Shown here: piece after piece, positions 23,040 through 35,249 of the stretch
Layout: each line of letters starts with the position of its first letter
Position numbering within the stretch: the stretch's first letter is position 1
Assembly (NCBI RefSeq): GCF_963169125.1
Contig: NC_084794.1
Span: 73,877,665 to 73,941,664, forward strand
Direction: 5' to 3'
Length of the DNA stretch: 64,000 bases
Origin: Humulus lupulus
Lineage: Eukaryota; Streptophyta; Magnoliopsida; Rosales; Cannabaceae
Program-made: the position numbers and the translations under genes
Notes under the pieces: model-generated
The model's database searches: none
Seen by the model: only the letters and a program-made list of their open reading frames with translations
What the model was told of the DNA's origin: nothing

Positions 23040-23968
23040 GAAGCATTATAAGATAGCAAGTGGAAAACAGTAATGATTTATGAACTTCAAGCTTTACAAA
23101 AAAACCATAATTGGTCACTTGTTTCTCATTATGAAGGGAGGCAACCCATAATTTGAAAATGGGTGTTCAAAATAAAAAGAAAATACAGATGGGACAATGA
23201 ACAAGTACAAAGCACGCTTTGTAGCAAAAGAATTCCATCAACATGCACTCTTTAATTTTTTGGAAACATTCAACCTAGTTGTAAAACCTATAACCATAAG
23301 AGTGGCTCTTACTTTAGCTTTCTCTCAAGGTTGACATGTTCATCAACTAGACGTTAACAATGCATTTTTAAATGGTGATTTGAGTGAAGAAGTGTACATG
23401 CTTCAACAATCGTAGTTTGAAGACAAAGCTCATCCAACTGCTGTTTGCAAGCTACATAAAGATTTATATGGCCTTAAACAAGCACCGCGAGCTTGGTTTG
23501 ACAAACTTCTAGTTGTATTGGTATCCTTTGGTTTTGTTTCATCTCGGGCAGACCACTCTATGTTTCTAAGTCACACCACAACTCACATTACTATTATCCT
23601 AGTCTATATGGATGACATTTTAATTACTAGTAGTTGTACCAATATCATTTCAACTCTCACCTCAAATCTCAATCAAATTTTCACTTTAAGGGATCTTAGT
23701 GAAGTTAATTTTTTCCTTGGCATAGAGGTTACTTACACAACTGAATGTGTTCTTTTGTCTCAGTCAAAGTACCTTAAAGACTTACTTGGTCTAGCTAAGA
23801 TGCAATTCACTAAACCACAAACCACTGCAATGAAATGGTGGCTTGCGACTTTCTACATTTGGTAGTGATCCAGATGAAAGCCCTCAGTATTACAAGTCTA
23901 TTGTCGGTGCTCTCCAATATTTGACAACCACTAGAACTAAAATATCTCACTGTGTTAACAAAGTGTGT
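23040..23968 (+). pseudogene. Copia-C reverse transcriptase and start of RNase H
   Basis: Words in order are [51 protein letters not shown] and, in a clean frame from 23518, the active site VYMDDILIT (about 23607), then LRDLSEVNFFLGIEV. The active-site Asp pair is intact. A frameshift near 23845 and the break at 23968 (NKVCD) remove the rest. The 22600-23040 stretch before it is a serine- and threonine-rich linker. Confidence 0.75.
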
Positions 23969-24204
23969 GACTTGAAATATTTTAGGGTTAGTTTTTAATG
24001 TTTTATTTTATATAAATATATATATTTAATTATTTAGTTCGTTTTATGCGTGGTTGTGGTATTTTTTAGGTTGCTATATGCTACATAATTATTTGATAAA
24101 TATTTTAAAATGTATTTAAAATATTACCTTTAATCAAGAGGAAAAGAATAGAAGATGTTTATTTGAATTGTTTGGATAATATTAAGGAGAATTCAAACTT
24201 AATT
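23969..24204. other. AT-rich spacer
   Basis: About 236 bases of AT-rich DNA separate Copia-C from the Copia-D LTR. I see no coding frame or LTR end in it. If Copia-C and Copia-E were one element, this belongs to the interrupting material. Confidence 0.5.
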
Positions 24205-26087
24205 TGTTAGAAATAATCTTAGATATCTTAAATCTGATAGTTATGGTATTTTGATCATATTGTTAGGAAAACTTATACATGATCTTATTTATTTTCATGT
24301 AGATCTTATATTAAACAAAATAATATGAAAACCTAAAGCATGTTTCTAAAATTGAATTCAAATAGAAATAATGATAAGAACACTTACATTATACGCATCG
24401 GAATGATAGAGTCATTCATTCAGTTTCTCTAACCCTTGTCTCATTTCTGTTGCAGAGTATTACCAAGAAACTAAACTGTTCTTCAATTTTCTTCACGACC
24501 TTCAAAAGTATCCTTAGAATCACCTAGACTAGGGTGGGCAATTCTCAACACATGAGATAGATACAGAGAGAGGAAAAGAAAAGAATAATGAGACTTAGAA
24601 AAGGACTTATGTTTGAAGAGAGAATCTAAAACCTACTAGATCTTCTAATCTTCTCATAAACTTGTGTCTATCATCTCTCACTTAGCAGTCCTTTTATAGA
24701 CTCAATTAGGCCATTTAATTTAATTAAAAATTAATAAAATAATAGATAATATTAGCCCTAGGTCGAAATTATCATGGGCTTTAGGCTCATGAAATTTCAC
24801 ATTTAATTATAAGCCAGTTGGACTTAAAATCAAGGCTTGTATTATTTTATATTGACTAATTAATTAAATAATTATTCAAATCCTTTATCAAAATAATTAT
24901 TTATAATTTGAACATTGAATTAACTTATTTATTAATTTAGATACCAATTTATCTTAATTAATAATTTTCCCTAATTTCTCTTTTCTTCTCTAAATTACAT
25001 ACTCTGTGAAACTATCCAAAATTGACCTAGTCAACTTTGATAATTCTAATTGATAATTAAATCAACTAATTGAGACTATCTAGATGATTTTATCCAATGT
25101 ACAGTGGGGACCATGGGCCAATGAAATCAAGCTCCAATAAGTTATCATAAATCTAACAAATAAATTTACTAACTTAGTAATTCCTCGTGACTCCACTAAA
25201 GACTCGGAATTGCACTCTTGAATTCATAGAACGCTCTATAACAAATATAGATACGTTATTAATTATCCATTGTTACAACCATAATTGTCACTCAATCCTC
25301 TCTAGATGGTTTACAATGAGATGGGACTAAAATAACGTTTTACCCCTCTTTATATTTTATCCTTAAAACTCTTAGTTCCTTGTAAATAATATTTCAGTAA
25401 ACTAATATTAATTACTGAAATGAGATCTCTATCATTTAGCACCTTGAACCAAGCTAAAAGGAAACCATCGTTTCACTTCTTCATCAGAAGCTATAGATGT
25501 TCATATCTATGGTTAACACTCCCACTCAATTATACTATCAAGTTCCCAAGATGTAAGTATGGGCTAGTCCGTAGGGTAAGCTGGTAACGAACAAGTCAAA
25601 GAACTCAAATTAGAATACAAACCACTCAGAATTGAGATTGAATTGACCTATGGTCAACTATATGATATGACTATAATAGATAATAACAGTATGTTTACTT
25701 ACCCAATCAATTGTCAATATCGGTCCAATCTGATGTAACAAATACATCCAATCTTATCTACTTTGCTAATGTTCTGGAAAGAACATGTAAATAGATCATA
25801 TCGTAGATTGGCAAGTTAGTGTAAATCTTGTGCACTAACTAATCTTAGGACTAACTTATTTTTGAACATATGATCATATTTATATTCCACTATGATTATG
25901 TCACTATAAATATGATTAGCTATATGCTCAGGATTTAATAGAAGTTTATATTAAACAAATAATCATGAAAATAAAACAAGTGAGCAAAGTGATCGACAAA
26001 GTCAAAAAAATTAATTTCTATTCTTTTATTGATAATAAATGAGATTACAAAGAAATTGGATTTTAATTAGGGCAAAAAATACCAACA
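24205..26087 (-). repeat. Copia-D 3' LTR
   Basis: On the + strand it runs from TGTTAGAAATAATC to AATACCAACA, so has TGTT...AACA ends, and is 1883 bp long. The purine tract on the - strand (GTGCAAGTGGGAGTT, 26088-26102) adjoins it, fixing this as the 3' LTR of the - strand element. The copy at 35250-36926 aligns with 24409-26087 over nearly equal length (1677 against 1679). Confidence 0.85.
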
Positions 26088-26109
26088 AACTCCCACTTGC
26101 ACTAATTGA

Positions 26110-27700
26110 AACTAATGCCTTAATTCTACTAATCCCATTTCTTTGATATGTTTATCAAATGTAGCTTCTGGCAGTGTCTTCATAAACAGATCTGCAAGAT
26201 TGTCTTCAGATGCAATCTTCATAGCCTTCACATCTCCCCAGGCCACATATTCTCGAATAATGTGATACTTCCTTTCTATATGCTTACTCATTTTGTGGCT
26301 TCGAGGTTATTTCGAGTTGGCTATCGCTCATGTGTTGTCACAAAATAATACAAGCGGTTTATCCATTTATGGAATAACACCAAGATCTGAATAGAACTTC
26401 TTTAGCTAGACTGTTTCCTTAGCTGCTTCTGATGCAACTATGTATTCAACCTCCATGGTGGAATCTGAGATCGCAGACTGCTTTATGCTTCTCCATATCA
26501 CAACTCCACCCCCAAGAGTAAACACCATTCCAGAAGTAGACTTCATGTCATCGGCATCAGTCTGAAAATCTAAATCAATGTAGCCTACAGGGTTCAAAAG
26601 ACCACCCTTGTAGACTAGCTTATAATCCCTAGTCTTCCATAAATACTTAAAGATATGCTTAACTACTATCCAATGTTCCGGTCTTGGGTTTGACTGATAT
26701 CTGCTCACTACTCCCACTGCATAGCAGATATCTGGTAGTACACAACATAGCATACATCAGACTTCCAACTGCAGATGCGTAAGGAACTTTTCTCATCACA
26801 TCTTCCTCTTCAAGAGCCTGGGGAGACTGCTTCTTTGAAAGATGAATTCCATTGCGGGACGGTAAACTTCCTTTCTTGGAATTTGTCATTGAGAAACGTT
26901 CAAGCACTTTATCAATGTAAGCTGCTTGAGATAGAGCTAAGAGTCAATTCTTTCTATCCTTGATAATCTAGATACTTAGAACATAACTTGCTTCACCCAA
27001 ATCCTTCATCTAGAATTGAGTGCTCAACCAATTTCTTAACATTGTTTCCAATGAGTAAGATATCATCTACATAAAGAACTAGGAATACCACTATTTGATT
27101 TGCCTTCAGTTGGTAAACCCAAGGCTCATCAATATTTTGTATCAAACCTAAGATTCCAAGAATGAGAAGCTTGCTTAAGTCCATAGATGAACCTATTCAA
27201 CTTGAAAACTTTTCCTTCTTGTCTAGCTACTTTAAATCCTTCTGACTGATCCATATAAATGACTTCGTCATGCTTTCCATTAAGAAAAGTTGTCTTGACA
27301 TCCATTTGCCAGATCTCATAGTCAAGAGCGGTTGCTATGGATAGGAGGATGCAAATGGACTTGAGCATGGCTACCGGACTAAAAGTTTCCTCATAGTCCA
27401 CACCTTCTCTTTGGGTATAACACTTTGTCACTAATCGAGCTTTATAAGTTTCGATATTTCCATCAACACCTCGTTTCTTCTTGTAGATCCACTTGCACCC
27501 AATGGCCCTAAAGTCACTAGGTGCTTCCACAAGAGCCCATACGGAATTTGAGTACATGGACTCCATTTCTTGTTTCATGGCTTGGAACCATAGTTCCTTT
27601 TCAGGGCTAGTCATTTCCTGTTTCAAAGACAACGGATCATCATCACTAGTTTCACCAACAACCATATTGGTTTCACCATCCACACCATAGCAAACTAGGT
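26110..27700 (-). pseudogene. Copia-D reverse transcriptase and RNase H
   Basis: On the - strand the RT starts near 27684 with KEMTSPEKELWFQAMKQEME and SVWALVEAP, then GCKWIYKKK, KARLVTKCYTQ, WQMDVKTTFLNG and KLNRFIYGLKQASHSW. The active site LYVDDILLIGN lies near 27075. RNase H has SYASAVGSLMYAM-like words at 26770, DMKSTSGMVFTLGGG and STMEVEYIVASEAAKE. The end of the domain near 26120-26400 is broken (its catalytic Asp words are disrupted). Frameshifts occur near 27130, 26990 and 26700. Confidence 0.75.
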
Positions 27701-27856
27701 TCCTAGAAACCCTCCCACTACGACGAGGCTTTGTGACTATTTGCTCAGGAACAATGGTCTTTCTTCATTTAAATTGACTTTCGCCGGTTGGATATGAAGA
27801 GTGGGAATTTCATCATCAACTCGCATTGATGACGATGGAACATTGGTTGGAGTCAA

Positions 27857-28768
27857 TTATTTAACCATCTCCTCTAAAACTACTTTGTCGCGTGGTTTGA
27901 AGTTTTGGACATAGTCATTTTCCAGAAAAGTAGCATTCGTAGAAGCAAACACTTTCTTTTCTGAATGACTATAGAAAATTCGGCCCCGAGTACTTTTAGG
28001 ATAGCCAACAAACATGAAAACTTTAGTTCGCAGTTCTAGGTTTCCCTCCTTTTTCCCCAGGACATGGGTGGGACACCCCCAAATTCTATAATGGTGTAAA
28101 CTAGGTTCACGACCATTCCAACGTTCTAAAGGTGTTTTAGGGATTAATTTGGATGGCACGACATTGAGAATGTCGTTTGCGGTTTCAATTGCATGTCCCC
28201 AGAATAAAGTTGGTAGAGTTGAGTAACTAAGCATGCATCTAACCATTTCCAATAAAGTTATGTTCCGGCGTTCCGCTACTCCATTTTGTTGCGGAGTACC
28301 GAGGGCAGTAAGTTGTAATAAAATTCCAAGTTCAGTTAAATGATCTTGGAACTGCATATCCAAATATTCACCACCCCTATCAGATCGCAGGATCTTTAAC
28401 GTTTTACCTAATTGGTTATGAGCCATAGCTAAGAATTCCTGAAACATTGAAAATGTTTCCGATTTCCTATGCATTAAGTAAAGGCGTGCGTATCTAGAGT
28501 AATCGTCAATGAAAGGGACGAAATACTCAAAACCACCCCTGACTTGTACATTTAAAGGTCCACAAACATCTGAATGCACAAGTCCAAGTGGTTCTTTGGC
28601 CCTATCACCCTGTGTAGAGAATGGACGTTTGGTTAATTGGCCTTCTAGACAAGATTCACAGAGAGGTAATTCACCTAAGGCAAGTTCACTTAAAGGCTTG
28701 TCCTTTGTAAGTCCTTGAATTCTATCATAGCCAATGTGACCTAGACTCAAATGTCGTAAATATGTCAT
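27857..28768 (-). pseudogene. Copia-D integrase (long intact block)
   Basis: A 303-residue open block on the - strand. The zinc-binding HHCC region is HLSLGHIGYDRI...CESCLEGQ (start near 28755). The catalytic core has VHSDVCGP, FIDDYSRYARLYLMH, LRSDRGGEYL and NGVAERRN, so Asp, Asp and Glu are all present. The C-terminal part ends with WGCPTHVLGKK and FVGYPKSTRG. It is part of a polyprotein; stops and frame changes lie just outside at both sides. Confidence 0.85.
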
Positions 28769-29036
28769 GTTGCGTTTTCGGTCTTTTGAAGTTTATTGGT
28801 CCTAGGCTTAGCTACTTTGAATAAATCATTGTTAAGAGCGAGGGGTTCGTTAGGTCACGAATATAAAGCTTGTTTTCCAAACATGCAATACACAATTGTG
28901 ATCCTTTGAAAGAAATAGATATATTAGAACTTATGAAAGTCATAACAAACTGTTCTAATTGAAACATGGAAACTGAAATTAGATTTCTACTAAAATCCGG
29001 AATAAAAAATACATCATTTAAAATTAAAAATTTATT

Positions 29037-29546
29037 TCAAAACTTCAGACGAGCTCTTCCTCTAGCTTGGACCGAAACGAATACTTCGTTCCCAACTCTA
29101 AGCTTTAAGCCGCCTTCGTCCACTTCCTCCCACGATTCAAAAAGCTGTAAAGAGTTACAAACATGGTTAGTAGATCCAGAATCAACAATCCAAACAGATT
29201 TATCATTCTCTAAAACACATGTTTCTAAGATATATGAACTATAATCATTACCTTTGTTTTTAGCTGGTAGAAACTTGGGACAATCCTCTTTCCAATGCCC
29301 CTTCTCTTTGTAGTGAAAACACTTACCTTTACCTTTCTTGTTTTTCTTGTTCTTCCCCTTAGGCGTCTGTGCATTTGGTTGTGCACTTGTCTTTGCATCC
29401 TTTGTAGGCTTGGGGTTGATGTTTTTTCCACCTTTCCTCTTGTTTCTAGCTTTCGAAGATGAATCTTGGTTAGCTTCAGCCTTAGCTGGATTAGCAGCAG
29501 CAGTAGTAGTTATCTTCTTTTCTCCTCCCTCACTTGGTCCACCCAT
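29037..29546 (-). pseudogene. Copia-D zinc knuckle and protease
   Basis: It continues the gag frame after one stop codon. A lysine-rich basic stretch is followed by a zinc knuckle CFHYKEKGHWKEDC, where the second Cys has become Tyr. The aspartic protease begins at VWIVDSGSTNHVC, with the catalytic Asp-Ser-Gly intact, and reads LKLRVGNEVFV. The frame is lost near 29037 before the integrase. Confidence 0.8.
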
Positions 29547-29561
29547 GATAGACTCAAAAGT

Positions 29562-30137
29562 CTAAAACTCGTTCATGAGTTGCGTTAGACCATAATTGAG
29601 TTTATTCAACACATAGTTGGTGGTGAACGGCAGGAAAGCTAGAGAGCGACTATTAAGGATTAAGCCGACTTGAGTTTCCTCATCTATTGTTGCTCCATGC
29701 AATTCAGCTTCATGAAAGTAGTTTGTCATTTTGATTAGATGATCACGGACATGTTGAGAAGGGGCCATCCAAGCATTGACATATTTCTTGGTGGCCTCAA
29801 AATGAGCCTGCGCTGACTTGGCACCAAACATGTCTTGGAGCTGATCCATGATTTCGTAGGCCGTCTCGACATTCTCCATCTTTGTCTTGAGAGTATCGAC
29901 CATACTATTCAACATGTAGTATCGCGCCTTGTTGTTAGCCGCCTGCCAACGCTCATACTTATCCCTTACAGACTTTGTAGCTCCTTCAGCTGGAACTTCC
30001 GGGGATTCCTCAATCATGGCGAACTTGGAGTTGTCACCAATCAACACAATGTTGATGTTTTGCTTCCATTTAAGGAAGTTTTCTCTAGTGAGTTTCTCCA
30101 TAGAAAGTTAAGAAAGGATGGGAGTAGACACAGCCAT
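29562..30137 (-). pseudogene. Copia-D gag
   Basis: This is a copia gag (UBN2-type). The likely original start is the ATG at 30137 (MAVSTPILS), followed at once by an in-frame TAA. The next Met at 30101 (MEKLTRENFLKWKQN) opens 180 clear codons. Typical words are WKQNINIVLIGD, TAYEIMDQLQDMFG and VRDHLIKMTNYFHEAE. A TAG at 29559-29561 separates gag from the knuckle and protease in the same frame. Two nonsense codons thus frame an otherwise clean gag. Confidence 0.8.
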
Positions 30138-31185
30138 AATGATATTACAAATTATCAATAAAATAAAAATCAATCACATTTGCTCAATAAAACTCCTATT
30201 CACAAAATTTCAAGAAATAGCACAACATATATCATAAATATGTAAGATATGATAAAAAAAAAATACCAAAAACAATCATATCTCTATTTCTTTAGGTTTT
30301 TAACTAATCTATGAAATCCTTGTCCCGGTTGGCGAGAGTAAAAAATACCAGTAATTAAATAAAGTTGTAAACTTATTTAATAATGGAGACCATTATTAAC
30401 AACCTACTATTCAATCAAAATAAGAAAACAAAATCTCTTATTTTATGAGCTAGACCTACAGTTTCGATAATCAATAGATTTAGTCCTAGTAGTCACCGTA
30501 GGGGTGAGTCTAGTAGAATTTGACCTATAATTATCTATCTTTCAAAATCTAACTTTGTCAAAATAACTAATGAACACCTTCCGTAGGGGGACAAATCAAA
30601 GCGTCCCGAGACCCCATTAAGCTATTGACCTTGTTAAACCAACAGTGGAGATCGAATATAATTATTAAAATAAGCTCATTATAAAATTAAAAATAGTATT
30701 TTTATTATTTATCTATTTTCGATAATTATCTATTAATTCTAAAGTGTCACATTGAAACAAATTCAATTAAATTAGAATTAATTTGTTGCTAATCAATATT
30801 TAGGTTTAACTATTATAATAAACTTATACAATTAAGTCCAACTCAGGCAAGGCTTGCATGGAGGAGGGCTGGGTTCAGTATGTCATTCCCACTACAAAGG
30901 CCCCCACTTCCATACAAGGTCCAAGAGACAAGATTTTAAACATCTGTTTTATTAATTGTTATCAATTGATTAGGCCCACTATAGTCATGCAAAGAAAATG
31001 GGCCTTCGCAAGTGGAACCTCCCACAAGAGAGGAATTTAAACTTTACATTTTCTAATGGGCCCAAATAAAACCTATCATTTTATGAATATTTTATTCGGC
31101 AAAATCCATATATAAAGCAAACATATGGGCCACTATATGCATCTAAGACCAACTGCAAAAATACCACATATAGTGCAAACAGAAA
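30138..31185. other. Leader region of Copia-D
   Basis: About 1 kb of AT-rich DNA with no coding frame, lying upstream of the - strand gag. It should be the Copia-D leader. No primer-binding site is seen; the end next to the LTR has been lost where Tat-2 begins. Confidence 0.5.
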
Positions 31186-31315
31186 TGTTGTTATCCCTAA
31201 AAAATACGAGGAGGACGTAGCGAATGAGAATGAGACAAGTGACATCACCAATCAGGGAAAAATGACAAATTATTAAGAAAAGATCGATGGGAAAAACAGA
31301 TAGGTCTAGGACCTA

Positions 31316-31640
31316 GGAAAGTCGACCAAGCCTAAACCCCCTAGGGGTGGTCAGCCTGACCCCTACCCCTAGGGGTGGTTGGCCTAAGCAGGCCCAAGGG
31401 CCTAGAAGTGGTTGGCCTGACCCCCTACCTTGGGGTGGTCGGCCCCAACATGCACAAGGACCCCTAGGGGTGGTCGGCCTGACCCCAACCCCTAGGGTAG
31501 TCGGCCCCAATCTGCCTAAGGACCACTAGGGGCAGTCGGCCTGACCTCAACCCCTAGGGTGGTCGGCCCAAGCAGGCCCAAGAGCCACCTCGGTGGTCGA
31601 CCCACCTTATCTTTCATGGGGTGGTCGGCCTAAACCCCCA
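31316..31640 (+). repeat. GC-rich minisatellite (about 62-bp period) in Tat-2 LTR
   Basis: The words CCTAGGGGTGGTC and GGTCGGCC recur with a period near 62 bases (starts at about 31340, 31401, 31463 and 31525), each period made of two related halves. It contains the palindrome CCCCTAGGGG. It is far richer in G and C than its surroundings. Confidence 0.8.
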
Positions 31641-31994
31641 AGTACACTTCACTAGAAATAATCACTCTCGTTCAAACTGAGATTAGTAGGCCTAGCACCC
31701 CAAAAATCAATAGGACTAGCACCCAAAGGATCAACAAGTCCAACACCCAGAAGGTCACAGGTCCAGAACCCAAGCTTTAGTCATCGAGCCTAGCACCTAA
31801 GTCTCATTTACCGATAGAGACTTAACATTTTCCCAGAAGTTTCAATTGTGCATTGTCTACCACGATCTAAAGAAACAACGAGAAGACCCACAATCTCATG
31901 ACCATGGGGAGGTGGACACGTATCTCCACTGCCTAATAATCGTGTGCCAAACCAGGATCCCAGTATGACTGGTCATGTAACAGCCCCTGGGTAC

Positions 31995-32002
31995 TATAAA
32001 TA
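31995..32002 (+). promoter_or_regulatory. TATA box of Tat-2 LTR
   Basis: TATAAATA is followed 40-60 bases on by a T- and C-rich stretch (32030-32055). Its place in the LTR matches the boxes at 9850 and 40507. Confidence 0.6.
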
Positions 32003-32301
32003 AAGGACCCAGGGCTTCATTTAAAGGGACTTTTTTTTTACTCTCTTTCTCTGGAATTTTGGGAGAAAAATCTTACTGACGAGTGAACTCACCCGTTTGT
32101 ACTTGTAATTATCGAGTGACTCAATACTAAAAGCTAAGTGGATTAGGTTATTACTGTTCATCTGAACAGGGCTGAACCACTATAAAATTCATGTGTGTTT
32201 ATTTAAGATAATCGTACTCTGTCATTTATTTCATTTATTTTTTTCAAAAGGTGTCGTATATTATACATACGACCGTTGGCCAATTTCACAGGTCAACATT
32301 T

Positions 32302-32319
32302 TGGTGCTTTCATTGAGAG
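32302..32319 (+). promoter_or_regulatory. Primer-binding site of Tat-2
   Basis: TGGTGCTTTCATTGAGAG begins three bases after the LTR end. The same 18 bases follow the LTR of Tat-3 (40750-40767). The leading TGG pairs with the CCA end of a tRNA; I cannot say which tRNA. Confidence 0.7.
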
Positions 32320-32352
32320 TACGAAATCTAGAAACACATTTTCATCATTTTT

Positions 32353-34340
32353 ATGATGCCTCCAAAACCCAGTCAGACAAAGAAGACTGCTCCCAGGGAT
32401 CCCCCCACCCAGGATCCCATAGATCCCGTTAACGAACCTCAGGTGGAGGTAGGAGATCAACCTAATGCAGAAAAACCACAGGATGCTCACCAGGAGGAGA
32501 TGGCACAATTTATGGCGAGGCAGGAGGCCTTTGCTGCAGAAATTTCCCTTCAGAGGGTGACTATGGAATGACAACGATGGGAGATCGATGAGCAGGTCCA
32601 AAGGATGATCCAGAGGGAGCAGAAGGCTGACCGGAAGCACCAGGAGGCCGCTGTGGCCTTGGAGGCAGCTACTCAGTTAGCCCGAGCTAACGCTGATGCT
32701 GTTGCTCAGGCGGTGAGGGAGGCTCAGGCCAAAGCAGCAGGAATGCGAGACAACAGTAACAGAGAGTCCCAGGGGAGGAGTAGGACCCCAAGGACACTCT
32801 CATAACTACTTTCCCAGAGACAGGATGAAGAGGCATAGTCCAAGACTGCCTCCTCCATGACTAAGAAGAATAACACTCTATCTCGAAGTAAGAGTATTAC
32901 CAACCCGAAGGACCCCTCCTATGGGGACCGATGAAACAACGCATGAGATGAGGGTCAAACATCTTAAAGGCGTGACAGGAATGGAAATGGGCGCTCAAAG
33001 TCTCAAAGTCATATAGAAGGAGAGGCTCGAGGGCAGGGTCCCACCGACTGGGGCAAGGCAGCCCTACCACCCCTACATCCTCAGTCTCGCAAGGGAAAAG
33101 AACCGATGAATAACACAAGTACTGTGTTCGATAGGCTGGGGAAAGATGCACAACGTCAGGATTTGAGGGAGGTCATCAACAGGAGGGGGTACCAGTGATA
33201 TCCTCCCTACCTGGAGCAGCGGTCCCACCAGCAGTACAGGCTCAAATAGATGCACTTGTTATGGTTGTTCAGGGTCTAACAAAGAAACCTTTAGATATCG
33301 AGCTGGCTCATAGAAGTGGGAGTCCTTTCAGTGCCAAGATCCAAGCTGCCCAACCTTCATCGAAATACAAGACCCTAAAACTTCCTACATACACTGGGAA
33401 GGAGGACTCGGTATGGCACATTGGGAAGTTTGAAGATCAGATGGAATTACTTAGTGTGGAGCATGATTATAGGTCCAGGGTATTCCCTACCACTCTCTCT
33501 GACTCAGCTCAAGAATGGTATTGGAAGTTCAAACCTGGATCCATCACTTCCAAGGAGTAGTTTAGGAAGGAATTCTACAAGGTCTTTAGTGCTGAGTGGA
33601 TTCAACCAGTTTATGCCAATCAGTTAGGTGACATCAAGCAAGGGAAAGATGAATCCCTGAAAGACTACATTCAAAGATTCATGAGAGAGGTAAACCGAGC
33701 GGCCACGGTAAGAGATAAAGGGAAGTTCGTTGCCATCTCGGCATGAATAATTTATCGTAGTCCCTTGTGGGATAGTATACACAGGAACCCTATCAACACC
33801 TTGCAAGAGTTCCTGGATCGAGCCGGCAAATACATGAAGCTAGATGACGCTATCATGAAGGAAGAAAAAGGCATAAACCATCCGACCACTGTCAAGGCAG
33901 ATAAAAACGGCACGAACCCTCAGGGTGGCAGTGGGGGCAACTGTGAGAAGAGGAATACCTCAGGGGCCGAGCAGGGTGGAGAAAAGAAAGCTAAGTCAGC
34001 ACCCGCCGACAAACAAGCTAAGCATCAACCCTACCAGCCTAGGTTCACCAATTATACCATCCTGACCACATCGAGGGCTGAGATTTACTTGGCAACATAC
34101 CAGGAGGTACCATAACGAAAGCCACCACCCTTGCGTTCAGAAGGAAAGAAGGACAAGAATAAGTTTTGTCGTTTCCATAATGATTATGGGCACGACACAA
34201 ACGAGTGCAAACAATTGAAGGATGAGATAGAGTTTCTTCTTCGATCAGGAAAACTCTCGAGGTACCGAGGCAAGACCGAGACCCCAAGCAGGAATCCAGA
34301 ATTCTGAAGGCAGAGGATTCCACCACCAGAGCTGGCGACT
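32353..34340 (+). pseudogene. Tat-2 gag
   Basis: It starts MPPKPSQTKKTAP at 32356, followed by an alanine-, glutamine- and glutamate-rich coiled-coil part (to 32800) with a TGA at 32569 in place of a sense codon. The gag core is at 33360-33860, with LKLPTYTGKED, WHIGKFEDQME, LSDSAQEWYWKFKPGSI, a TAG at 33558, and LKDYIQRFMREVNRAA. A knuckle of Tat type, CRFHNDYGHDTNECKQL, lies near 34170. Frameshifts near 32800, 33190, 33745 and 34115 break it. Confidence 0.75.
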
Positions 34341-34352
34341 GTAGACTTCACA

Positions 34353-35249
34353 GTGGATACCATATGTGGAAGGCCCCACATAGCAGGCAAAAGTAACAAT
34401 GCTCGCGAGAGATATGCAAGGACCCTCAGGCATGAGGTAGGGGAGTTTTCCCAGTGTATGGCGGTTGAGGAGCGATCTCCAAAAAATCCAAAGTATGAAA
34501 GTGAAACACCCACTTTTATAGAGGATGACGCCAGACACGTGAGGTACCCCCGCAATGACCCTCTAGTCCTTACCATTCAAATCATCAATGCCCGAGTGAA
34601 GAGATGCTTGGTGGATACAGGAAGCTCGGTAGATTTCATCTACAAATCATCCCTCAAGAAGATGAAGCTCATGGTCAAGGACCTGACACTGTGTTCCCAA
34701 GTGATATATGGGTTCACAGAAGAATGCCTAACACCAGTAGGAACTATCAAACTACCGGTCACAATGGGGGATGCCCCCAGGCTTAAGACTATGATGACAT
34801 AGTCTTGGTGGTAGATTGCTCATTGACTTACAATGTAGTACTCTGGAGACCCCTCCTGATGGCATTACACACAGTAATATATATCTGGCATCTATCTTTG
34901 AAATTCCCCACCAACGCAGGGCAAGGATGCATACAGGGTAACCAAAGGGAAGCACGAGAATGCTACAATGCGTCAGTGGTCAAGGCAAAGAAAGGGCCAT
35001 GCGTAAACAACATGATAGTAACCTGCTGTGAAAAGAGTGAAGGAACCGATGAGATTGCCAACATGGAAGTTGACGTTGAAAGAAACATTCTACTGGAGCC
35101 AGGGACTCCTTTTAACGAAGATTTTTTGTTATAGCAAGTTTCCCAAAGCGAGGGAAACGACATCGATCCTTACTTTGGGGATGACGTCGTGGGGGGTAGG
35201 ACCAGTCAAAGATCTTGACGAAATCCTACTAGATGAGGAGGACCTGACT
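34353..35249 (+). pseudogene. Tat-2 protease region, truncated
   Basis: An aspartic protease with VKRCLVDTGSSVDFIYKSSL (about 34590-34650); the catalytic Asp-Thr-Gly is intact. It continues with YGFTEECLTPVGTIKLPVTM to a stop at 34800, then LKFPTNAGQGCIQGNQREAREC in another frame. A linker (DEIANMEVDVERNILLEPG) runs to a stop at 35132. The element then breaks off at about 35249 against the Copia-D LTR. No RT remains. Confidence 0.75.

Larger units (their letters stand above)
20526..23968 (+). mobile_element. Copia-C: Ty1/copia element, truncated at both ends
   Basis: It has the layout gag, protease, integrase, reverse transcriptase and the start of RNase H, with no LTR at either end. The gag style (glycine-rich part then a knuckle word LQCFYRFD) and the protease style suggest the Ale/Retrofit lineage. 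It starts inside gag where the Copia-B LTR breaks off, and ends in NKVCD. The missing end may be Copia-E at 38307-39083. Many stops make it non-functional. Confidence 0.7.
24205..30137 (-). mobile_element. Copia-D: Ty1/copia element on the - strand (3' LTR to gag)
   Basis: Read right to left it has gag, zinc knuckle and protease, integrase, reverse transcriptase, RNase H, polypurine tract and 3' LTR. The matching 5' LTR is most likely the copy at 35250-36926, now separated by Tat-2. The coding parts have a few stops and frameshifts but long readable blocks, so it is of middle age. The five bases outside the two outer LTR ends (TAATT left of 24205, CATAT right of 36926) do not match. Confidence 0.75.
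31186..32298 (+). repeat. Tat-2 5' LTR
   Basis: It begins TGTTGTTATCCC and ends CAGGTCAACA, and is 1113 bp long. A primer-binding site follows at 32302. It holds a GC-rich minisatellite in its first half and a TATA box at 31995-32002, about 300 bases before its end, as in the other Tat LTRs here. Confidence 0.75.
31186..35249 (+). mobile_element. Tat-2: 5' half of a Tat-type Ty3/gypsy element
   Basis: It has a 5' LTR (31186-32298), primer-binding site, gag and protease. It breaks at 35249 before reverse transcriptase, where the truncated Copia-D LTR starts. Many stops and frameshifts are present. It is inserted between gag and the 5' LTR of Copia-D on the opposite strand. Confidence 0.7.
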
